NCBI GenBank assembly: GCA_017413145.1
Contig: JAFPUX010000259.1
Span: forward strand, 1 to 16,562
Length of the DNA stretch: 16,562 nucleotides
From: Kiritimatiellia bacterium
Lineage (GTDB): Bacteria > Verrucomicrobiota > Kiritimatiellia > RFP12 > UBA3636
Direction: 5' to 3'
The position numbers were made by a program, and so were the translations under genes. The notes beneath the pieces are model-generated. The model was not told the origin of the DNA and ran no database searches. It saw only the letters and a list, made by a program, of their open reading frames with translations. Numbering within the stretch: position 1 is the stretch's first letter; each line of letters starts with the position of its first letter. This document shows positions 6,904 to 13,600 of this stretch, one piece after another.

Positions 6904-8628
6904 TCAGATGGTTGAGGATGCTTCCATTTTCCGGTAGAACTCCACCACCGCGGAGTCGAGCTTGTTGTCCTTCTTTTCGATCGGCCGGTCGAGACGGAGG
7001 CCGGAGAAAGACCGGACGCGCGTGAGCGCCGTGTAGAGCTGTCCGGCCGCGAAACAGCCGCGGCCGAGTTCGATGCCCGCTTCGTCCAGGGAAAGCCCCT
7101 GGGATTTGTGGATGGTGATCGCGTAGGCCAGCTTCACCGGGAACTGCTCGAACGAACCGGTTTCGACCGCAACGACACGTTCCACGTCTCCCGCGCGTTG
7201 GAGCTGGTATTCGTAGGACGGCCACTTGTGCCGTTCGATTTCGACGAGACGCCGGCTTCCGTCGAGGGAGATCCGGACTTTCGTCTTTCCGTCCTGCACG
7301 GTGAAGCCCGCCACGGTTCCGAGGGATCCGTTCACGTAGATGTACCCGCCGTCGGCGTCTTTCTCGTTTTTGAGAACCATGATGCGCGCGCCGGGCCAGA
7401 GCTTCAGTTCGACGTCGGTCGGATAGGCCGACTCCCGGACCTTCCCTTCCGCGAGATTCCGCTCGTACTTCCGGAGGACCGATCCGGTCATGACGGCCTT
7501 GAAGACCATCTCCGAACCGGCGTGTTTCCGGTACTGGTCTTCGTTGATGTCCTTGACCTGTCCGTTCGTCGGGCACAACCGCATCGCCGTGTCGGAAATC
7601 GGCGCATTGACCCGGCGTGCGAGCCAATCGAGCGGGTTGGAATCCGAGTCCGCGGAGAACGGTGTGTCCAGCGCGTCGGCACGTACGGCGTCGCAAGCCG
7701 CGCCGAACGTCTTGTCGTCCGCCTGGCGGTGGCTGATTCCGAGCATGGCGGGTTGAAACCCGGCCGCGTGCCAGAGATTGACGTTCCCGTCCCGGTTCCA
7801 TTGCTTCGCCTGAAAGGCGAACGTGCCCCCGCATTGAACGTCAAGCAGATACTCCGCCGAAACGGAGTATCCGTAATTGACGTTGGGCGCATCGCGGCGC
7901 AAATCCTCGAAAAACGCGTCGATTTTGTCCGGCCCTTCCGCGGAAAACAGGAATTGTTCCAGTTTGGAACGGAACAGGTCCGGTGCTTTCCGGATTGCCT
8001 CGATCTGCTCCGGCGACGGACTGTCGACGCCGAGGACGGTCGGAAGGAACAGGAAGATTTCGTTGTCCGAAAGATCCAACAGCGCTTTCGTCCACCGCCG
8101 GAAGAATTCTTCCTTTTCCTCCGGTTTCGCCCGGTTGAGCAACGCGAGCACGTCCCCCGTCGAGACCACGGGCGGCAGTTGGAAGAAATCGCCGACGACG
8201 ATCATCTGCTTTCCGCCGAACGGCTTTTCGCGGTCCGCTCCGCGGGAGAGCGAACGGAGCCGCCAGTCGATGGCGGCGAAGAGATCGCTCCGGACCATCG
8301 AGATTTCGTCGATGACGATCGCCCTCGTCATCTCGACGATGCGGGCCTTGTCCGATCGTCCGGTATTGAATGTCTTGATGGTGTCCGGAGATTGCAGCGT
8401 CGGCGCGAGTTGCAGGAAACTGTGTATCGTCGCGCCGCCGATGTTGATGGCGGCCACGCCCGTCGGGGCGAGAAAGACGCAGGACGTCTTGTTGTCGCGG
8501 CACCATTCGCGGAATTCGCCGAGAACGGCCGATTTTCCGGTTCCCGCCTTTCCGGTGAGAAACACGTTGGCTCCGGATTTCATCAAATCAAGCGCTCGGG
8601 CCTGATCGTCGTCAAGAATGATGGACAT
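6904..8628 (-). CDS. PIF1-like superfamily 1B DNA helicase
   Basis: This is a 574-aa ATP-dependent 5'-3' helicase of the PIF1/RecD-like group, which unwinds DNA in replication, recombination or at G-quadruplexes. Visible motifs in order are Walker A GKAGTGKS (26-33), motif Ia APTGVAAINIGGATIHSF (54-71), Walker B VIDEISMVR (105-113), motif III GDFFQLPPV (146-154), and near the C terminus TIHKSQG (505-511) and QLYTALTRV (530-538). The length and motif set fit a complete, active bacterial PIF1 homologue. No extra nuclease or HRDC-type domain is obvious. ATG 8628 is chosen because AGGAA stands 6 nt before it and the GKT motif falls at the usual distance from the start. It sits in the accessory run, 43 nt after a small membrane protein gene and 15 nt before the CDW-repeat gene. 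Confidence 0.92.
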   Translation of the reverse strand: MSIILDDDQARALDLMKSGANVFLTGKAGTGKSAVLGEFREWCRDNKTSCVFLAPTGVAAINIGGATIHSFLQLAPTLQSPDTIKTFNTGRSDKARIVEMTRAIVIDEISMVRSDLFAAIDWRLRSLSRGADREKPFGGKQMIVVGDFFQLPPVVSTGDVLALLNRAKPEEKEEFFRRWTKALLDLSDNEIFLFLPTVLGVDSPSPEQIEAIRKAPDLFRSKLEQFLFSAEGPDKIDAFFEDLRRDAPNVNYGYSVSAEYLLDVQCGGTFAFQAKQWNRDGNVNLWHAAGFQPAMLGISHRQADDKTFGAACDAVRADALDTPFSADSDSNPLDWLARRVNAPISDTAMRLCPTNGQVKDINEDQYRKHAGSEMVFKAVMTGSVLRKYERNLAEGKVRESAYPTDVELKLWPGARIMVLKNEKDADGGYIYVNGSLGTVAGFTVQDGKTKVRISLDGSRRLVEIERHKWPSYEYQLQRAGDVERVVAVETGSFEQFPVKLAYAITIHKSQGLSLDEAGIELGRGCFAAGQLYTALTRVRSFSGLRLDRPIEKKDNKLDSAVVEFYRKMEASSTI

Positions 8629-8671
8629 GTTGTTTTCCTGGGGCGGTTGCGGGTTCGGGCTTCCGAAACAG

Positions 8672-9010
8672 TCATCTCCGGTTGTCCTTCTTGAAGATGG
8701 AGGCGACGACCAGGAGGACGAAGAGAAACGTGGCAATCAGGGTCGCGACGGAGACGAGGATGGTGAGGGCGCCGAGGACGCCGAGGTTCTCCAGGAGGAG
8801 TATCGGGCCGCGGCGGCGAAACATCAGGACGTTGCCCGTCACGCCGATCAGAACGAGAATGCCGATCGTGATCCAGAAGAAGACGTCGAACGACGTGTGC
8901 GCGTAGGCGGCGTCCCAGTCCTCGTAGCGGACCAGAAGCGCGAGTGTGACGACCGCCGGTGCGATGGCGGCTAGCCAGAGTTGCTTGATGGTTTTGTAGA
9001 CGTCGTGCAT
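8672..9010 (-). CDS. Small integral membrane protein, 112 aa
   Basis: The protein is mostly hydrophobic, with three likely membrane helices: about residues 11-28, 41-63 ('FFWITIGILVLIGVTGNVLMF') and 72-105 (long, 'VLGALTILVSVATLIATFLF'). A basic FRRRG follows the second helix and the tail is KKDNRR, which places both near the cytoplasm by the positive-inside rule. I do not recognise the family. The start at 9010 has no strong Shine-Dalgarno (GAAAG about 10 nt upstream), so it may depend on translation from upstream. It lies 43 nt before the helicase gene, in the same direction. Confidence 0.72.
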   Translation of the reverse strand: MHDVYKTIKQLWLAAIAPAVVTLALLVRYEDWDAAYAHTSFDVFFWITIGILVLIGVTGNVLMFRRRGPILLLENLGVLGALTILVSVATLIATFLFVLLVVASIFKKDNRR

Positions 9011-9022
9011 GGAAAAAAACTT

Positions 9023-9103
9023 TCAGGGAATCAGGCTGTTCTTCTCGGCCATCCGGTCGCAGGAAGAGCCTTCGGCTGGTTTCGAGCCGTTCAACGATTT
9101 CAT
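9023..9103 (-). CDS. Possible 26-codon leader or micro-ORF between the two membrane genes
   Basis: An ATG at 9103 overlaps the TGA of the upstream gene as TGATG, the classic arrangement for translational coupling. It gives MKSLNGSKPAEGSSCDRMAE and a short tail ending at TGA 9023-9025, 12 nt before the next ATG. It contains a copy of a 20-nt stretch that also occurs near the 3' end of the upstream gene, so it may be a decayed duplication rather than a gene. Confidence 0.22.
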   Translation of the reverse strand: MKSLNGSKPAEGSSCDRMAEKNSLIP

Positions 9104-9561
9104 CACTCTTGGAGGTTTCTGGTCAGAACGTCATCGCCCGAATAGTTTCCGGCTAGTTTCGAACTGTTCTTGAGCAGCCAGACGGTCACTTTCCAGAGGG
9201 CGACGAGAATAACGCCCACGATGACAGCGACGCGTTTCCAGTTGATCTGCTTCGCGGCGACGGCGTTCTCCGGCGGGTCTGCATTCCGGACGTTCGCCTT
9301 TGGCAGTCCGTCTTCGGTGAGTTCGAGAACGTTTTCTCCGTCGGGTTCGCTATTCACGGCCGCCGGATCGGACGGGGCTTCTTCGGAATCGGTCGTTTTC
9401 GGCTTTTCCGCCGCTTCGGTTTGGGCGGCGGGCGCTTTGGTCTCTCCGGCGGCGGACTGCGTTCCGTTTGATTCCGAGCTCCTGTTCTTGCGGTCCAGCC
9501 ATAGAAAGAGCAAAATGCAAGACGCCAATCCAAGCCCGAATATCCAGAAGGGGTCGAACAT
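9103..9561 (-). CDS. Small bitopic or hairpin membrane protein with acidic Pro/Ala-rich linker, 152 aa
   Basis: The 152-aa product has an N-terminal hydrophobic segment (about residues 4-23, 'FWIFGLGLASCILLFLWL') followed by DRKNR, then an 80-residue low-complexity linker rich in E, A, P, S and K. A second hydrophobic segment lies at about 109-131 ('VAVIVGVILVALWKVTVWLL'), before a polar tail. No catalytic motif is visible and I do not recognise the family. The ATG at 9561 has a good Shine-Dalgarno (AAAGGA, 6-nt gap). The linker composition suggests a flexible tether between two membrane anchors, which is inference. It lies between the 66-aa protein gene and the three-helix membrane protein gene. 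Confidence 0.75.
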   Translation of the reverse strand: MFDPFWIFGLGLASCILLFLWLDRKNRSSESNGTQSAAGETKAPAAQTEAAEKPKTTDSEEAPSDPAAVNSEPDGENVLELTEDGLPKANVRNADPPENAVAAKQINWKRVAVIVGVILVALWKVTVWLLKNSSKLAGNYSGDDVLTRNLQE

Positions 9562-9581
9562 GTTTTTCCTTTCCGTTGAAG

Positions 9582-9621
9582 GGTTTTTCCCGCGACGCGG
9601 CGTGCCGTGTCGCGGAAAACC
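9582..9621. repeat. Long imperfect hairpin between two accessory genes
   Basis: The arms 9582-9601 and 9604-9621 pair over about 18 bp, with two unpaired bases on the left arm (9584 and 9589). A pair at 9597/9608 is G-U on the plus strand but C-A on the minus. The T-tract lies in the 5' arm and the A-tract in the 3' arm, so neither strand gives the usual hairpin plus U-tail terminator. It stands between the stop of the 66-aa gene and the start of the 152-aa gene. Confidence 0.6.
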
Positions 9622-9627
9622 GATCCG

Positions 9628-9828
9628 CTATTTCGGGTGCGACGCGATCGGCTGCCCCTGCTCGTTGAAGATGCGGATGTAGCCTTGGCCGTCGTCGAAC
9701 GTGATGGTCGAAGCCGTGAAGCCGAGAAGCGTGGCCGATCCGGGCAGAGTGCAGTTGCAGACGCGCTGCCCGCGTTCGTTCCGGATCTCGAAGATGCCGG
9801 GAGCCGTTTTGTGGACGGAACCGATCAT
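9628..9828 (-). CDS. 66-aa protein with two beta-hairpin-like repeats
   Basis: The short protein begins MIGSVHKTAPGIFEIRNERG and contains the same motif twice: FEIRNERGQRV in the first half and IRIFNEQGQPI in the second, separated by 'LLGFTASTITFDDGQG'. The pattern (hydrophobic strand, N-E-x-G-Q turn, strand) resembles the small '-VYVYDEKG-' beta-repeat proteins often seen in gut Bacteroidota and Verrucomicrobia-related genomes. I know no function for them. It has no signal peptide. The ATG at 9828 has AAGGA 9 nt upstream. It is the first recognisable gene of the accessory run, about 260 nt downstream of the promoter at 10095-10123, with hairpins on both sides. Confidence 0.72.
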   Translation of the reverse strand: MIGSVHKTAPGIFEIRNERGQRVCNCTLPGSATLLGFTASTITFDDGQGYIRIFNEQGQPIASHPK

Positions 9829-9877
9829 TGTGGTGTTTCCTTTTCGTTTCTTCGCCCCGTTCGTGTTGAGGATGCGA

Positions 9878-9942
9878 CCTTGGGGCAAGGAAGGACGCGC
9901 CTCCGGTGGTTGTTCCACTGGAGGCGCGGCCAAGCGCCTTGG
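9878..9942. repeat. Three adjacent hairpins in the leader of the accessory run
   Basis: The strongest hairpin pairs 9896-9909 with 9915-9928 over 14 bp around a 5-nt loop; one pair is G-U on the plus strand and A-C on the minus. Small hairpins flank it: 9878-9882 with 9886-9890, and 9930-9934 with 9938-9942. None is followed by a U-tract on either strand. They lie between the promoter and the 66-aa gene, so they would be part of its mRNA leader. Confidence 0.55.
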
Positions 9943-10094
9943 AAGAGAACAAGCCAGGGACACGCCGTAGCGCGGGCGGCAGGTTTGACTCTTCCATAAA
10001 ACCGGCATCTTGCGACGCCGTATTTCCGTTTTCCAGTGGCGAGCTGCCTGCGATCGCGAGGATCGAAGAAGTTCGGTTCGGTTGTATGATTGAA

Positions 10095-10123
10095 ATTCTA
10101 CCAGACCCGCCGTGCGCGCGCAA
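10095..10123 (-). promoter_or_regulatory. Promoter candidate for the accessory gene run
   Basis: On the minus strand TTGCGC (10118-10123) and TAGAAT (10095-10100) are 17 nt apart. This matches the boxes found before gspE and before the lipoprotein gene. It is the only such pair I found upstream of the minus-strand run that begins at 9828, so the run may be one transcript. Confidence 0.5.
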
Positions 10124-10223
10124 GCGGAATTTCCGCTTCCGAAACGCGCGGACGGCTGGTTCGACGCGATCGTGTCGTTCCGGCAGTTGCTCGGGCTCTA
10201 GCGTGTGTCGCAGGCGGTTTCGC

Positions 10224-10685
10224 TCAGGCCAGCGGGTCGGTTTCGTCGCGGAAAGAGGCTGCGGGGAAGCGTTCGCGGGCGAGGGCGGCCCAGAGGCCCG
10301 GGGCCGTGCCGGTTTCGCGGCCGGACGGGTCGTGGAGCGGCGAAGAAAGGCCGCAGCTCGGCGAGCGCGATTTCAGGATGAAGGCGTCCACGCCGCCGGT
10401 GCGTGCGAGTTCGTCCGCTTCCGCTTCGCACGCGGCGCGCAGCGCGTCGGTCGCGTCGCCCTGGCGGTCGACGCGCAAAACCCGGACCGGTGCGCCGGGC
10501 GCTTCTCGGACCAGCTCGATCGGCGGGCGCGGGCAGCCAAGATCTGCAGCGAGTTCGGGGCAGAAGGGGACGAGCTCGACGTCCGGGGCGTCCGCGAGGC
10601 GTTGCACCGCCTCGCACGGCTTGGCGTCGCCTTTCCACCGGCACGGGACGCCGAGCAGACACGCGCTGACGCAGTAGCGTTTCAC
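10224..10685 (-). CDS. DUF523 family protein
   Basis: The 153-aa protein begins VKRYCVSACLLGVPCRWKGD, with the S-x-C-L-L-G-x-x-C-R-W/Y-x-G signature of DUF523. It continues with VPFCPELAADLGCPRPPIEL (CPE and PRPP-E box) and AFILKSRSPSCG (SPSCG box). These conserved cysteines are the hallmark of the family and suggest metal or Fe-S binding; the biochemical role is not settled to my knowledge. The length is typical of the stand-alone form. The start is a GTG whose bases overlap the stop of the upstream lipoprotein gene as GTGA, so the two are translationally coupled. No function links the two partners that I know of. Confidence 0.9.
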   Translation of the reverse strand: MKRYCVSACLLGVPCRWKGDAKPCEAVQRLADAPDVELVPFCPELAADLGCPRPPIELVREAPGAPVRVLRVDRQGDATDALRAACEAEADELARTGGVDAFILKSRSPSCGLSSPLHDPSGRETGTAPGLWAALARERFPAASFRDETDPLA

Positions 10686-13600
10686 GGCGTGCGCTCCAGG
10701 ACGACGGTCTCCGCGTCCGCCCCCCGCGTGCGGAGGCTGTCGGACTGGAAGGCCGGAAAGAGCGAGGGGGCGAATTCCGCGCGGTCGAGGATGCGCTGCG
10801 TGCGGACGCGTAGGATGCCCGCGCCTTCGTCGAACGAGACTTCGCGTTCGAAGGTCGCCCGGTCGGCCGGGGGCGAGTGCTTGACGCATTTCGCGTGCCG
10901 GCGGCCGTCTTTGCCGGTCGTTTCGGTCCACTCCGTCCTCCGGCTTCCCCGCGAAACCGCCGACGGCGCGGCGGCGACGCGCCAGCCGTCCGGGATCCAT
11001 ACGCTGCAGGCGGTGCAGGCGAGGTCGTCCGACGCGCGCCGGAACGGGAAGCGGCGCTCCCGCGCCTGCGGGGAGAGCGGCAGGCCGCCCGGCAGGCGGA
11101 AGACGAGCCGGTCGCCGTCGCGCACGGCGAAGTCCGGTACTTCGACCGAGAAAACCAGTTTGGCGCACGGGCCGTTCGCCGGCGTTTCGGTCACGACCTC
11201 CCCTTGCAGCTTCGCGGACTGCGAGAGGGCCGCGGCGAGACGCTGCGCGTCGCGGCGGCGCTCCTCCGGGAGAATCTCCTCGTAGCGCTTGCGGAAGGCC
11301 TCGAAGTCGCAGCCCGAGTGCGAGACGGAGACGCCGATCTCCGCGGAGCCGTCCTCGCGGACGCGGATCGTGTATTCGCTCTCGACGCCGCTCTGCCCCG
11401 GGTAGACGGGGCCCCACAAACCCTCGCCGGGGCCGGGGCTGTCGGGCTCCACGACGACAACCCGCGTGTCCGGGGCGGCTTCCGCCGGCGGCAAGGCGAC
11501 CGTCAGGCAGGAGCGGCCTTCGTTGCGGCACATGAGCGGCGGCGCGTATTGCGTGGCGCCGTCGAGGCTCCAGGAGAGCCCGCCGATCACGCTGAGCGGC
11601 CCCCACGTGGCTTCGGTCACGGAGAAGTCGATCGTGTCGAACGTCGACGGCGAAGCGAAGGAAAGGTCGCGCGCGGCGGGCGGCGCGCCGTCCCAGTCGG
11701 CGTCGTAGAGGCGCAGGAACGTGCCGGCGGCGAAGATGCCGAGTCGGTCGCAGAGACCGAGCGCGCGGAGCATCGCGAGCTGCAGGATGCGGATGTCCGC
11801 CTCGTGGCCGTAGCGGGCGTCGAGCGTGGCGTCGGCGGGCGAAAGCGCGGAAAGCGGCAGATCCCAATACGCCGGGCCCGCCTCGCGCAGGTTGACCGCG
11901 CACCAGTCGCGGATGGCGACGACCGCCGCGCCGGGCCCCGTGCCGGGCTCGACGACGGAATACTCGTCGAACACGATCCGCCGCCGCACGTTCGGGTCGT
12001 AGCCCTCCTGCACGAGCGAACGCGCGAGCGCGGCGGCGTTCGTCTGCGTGGCGGGGTCGGAGAGAGCCCACATCCGCGCCGCGAGGGCGGCGGCGCGTTC
12101 CGGCGCGGTCTGCGACGAGGCGCGCAGGACGGGCGCGAGGCGGTGCAGCGGCGGCATGTTCGGCTCGGCGACGACCTGCGAGCCGGGGCCGCCGCCGCGC
12201 ACGGTGTAGGTCGTGGAGGTCTCGGTCGAGGTCGTCTCGACGGGGAAGCGGTCGGCGATCGTCTTCCAATACGGGTCGTCCACGACGAACGACCACGCGG
12301 TTTCGTTCGTGCCGACGACGGTCACGGAGATCTCGCCGAACGAGCCGAGCGAGCCGAGGGTCTGCGAGAAGGAGAAGAGGTCGCGGTCGTGCGCGCGGCG
12401 GAGTACGGTGTACTCGACGGCGCAGCCGGGCGCGAGCTTCGGGAACGAGACGGTCGCGATCTTGCCCGCCGGATAGCGCGGTGCGCCGGCGACCCATTCC
12501 TGGTCGCCTTCGAAGAGGTCGAGCTTCGGGTCGACTGGCGTCGCGGTGCCGTCCGGCAGGACGACGCATGCGTTCGTGACGCGCAGGTCGGTCGTGGCGG
12601 GGTTCCAGCGAAGCGTGACATCGCCCGCCTTGCGCTGTCCCGCGTAAGTGAGGATGCGGCGGCACGTCGTCGTCTCGACGGTCCACTCCTCCGGAGCGCG
12701 CGAGACGTCGACCGTCGTGCGCTGCCATTCGAGGAAGGTGTCGTCCGCGGGCGCGGGCTCGACGGCGCGCGCGAGGACGTTCGAGAGGCCGTCCCCGAAC
12801 GCGCGCCCTTCGAACAGCCGCGGCACGCCCTCGCCTTCGAGCAGGATCGGCGCGCGCCCCGCGCGCTCCTCGGCCACGCGCGATTCGCGCAGCAACTGGT
12901 ATTCCTCCGGCGAATACCGCGAGCGGAGGAGCTTGAGCGAGCGGTAGCGGCCGGGCGCGCCGGAAGGGGCGTTGGTGGGGATGTCCTGGAAGAGAACGAT
13001 GGGATTGTTCACAAATCTCAATTGTTCACAATTGTCCACAAATCCCAAATCCAAATCCGACTCCGCGGACTCCGCGAACTCCGCGTGAGAATCGGTCGGG
13101 AACGTGACCTCTGGCGCGGAGCCAACGGAGACTCCGCGTGGCAGGCGGAGTTCCATCGTCTCCTCGAACCCGCACGGGTAGTCCGTGACGAGCGGGAAGC
13201 GGCGCTTCTCGAGGCCGAGGTCGCCGACGACGCGCGAGGCGATCGCGAGCCGCGCGGGCAGTCCGGGGACGTCGAGCAGCGCGGTCCGGCCGCCCTCCGC
13301 CCCGCGTGCGGCTTCGGCGACCGCGTATTCGACCGTCGCGACGAGCGGCTCCGGGCTCCTGCGGAGCTCCTCCGGCGCGGGGTGCAGCTCCCAGCGCGTG
13401 AGCACCGCGCCGGGGACGCCCTGCAGGACGCGCTCGAAGAACGCGCGGATGTTGTCGCGCGGGATCGACGCGAAGTAGCCGCGGTAGGCCGCGTCGTTCA
13501 CGCCCGCGAACGACATCGTCGTCGAGACGTCCGCGGACGCGTCGCCGTTCAGCGTGAAGACCGTGTTCGCCTGCAGCAGGTTGCCCTCGACCGGCAGCGG

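Larger units (their letters stand above)
9829..10223. other. Gap of about 395 nt: promoter, hairpins, possible decayed frame
   Basis: No convincing gene lies here. It holds a minus-strand promoter (10095-10123), a group of three hairpins (9878-9942) and a 7-bp hairpin (10122-10128 with 10132-10138). On the minus strand, a frame is open from ATA at 10087 (IQPNRTSSILAIAGSSPL, later ENGNTASQDAGFMEES) down into the next gene. It lacks a start codon exactly where a leaderless ATG would be expected. On the plus strand a short frame, 10112-10201, ends in 'DGWFDAIVSFRQLLGL' and may be chance. Confidence 0.5.

Noticed and set aside
9582..9621. Integron attC site
   Set aside because: The unpaired bases on one arm are suggestive, but the conserved GTTRRRY and RYYYAAC ends are missing and no integrase is in the window.
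1883..9828. A named anti-phage defence system
   Set aside because: A PIF1-like helicase alone is not diagnostic. No nuclease, NTPase sensor, toxin, reverse transcriptase or methylase could be recognised beside it.
10112..10201. A 29-codon plus-strand ORF from GTG, ending DGWFDAIVSFRQLLGL
   Set aside because: The tail looks protein-like, but it has no Shine-Dalgarno, is very short and overlaps the minus-strand promoter. At best it is the remnant of a gene end.
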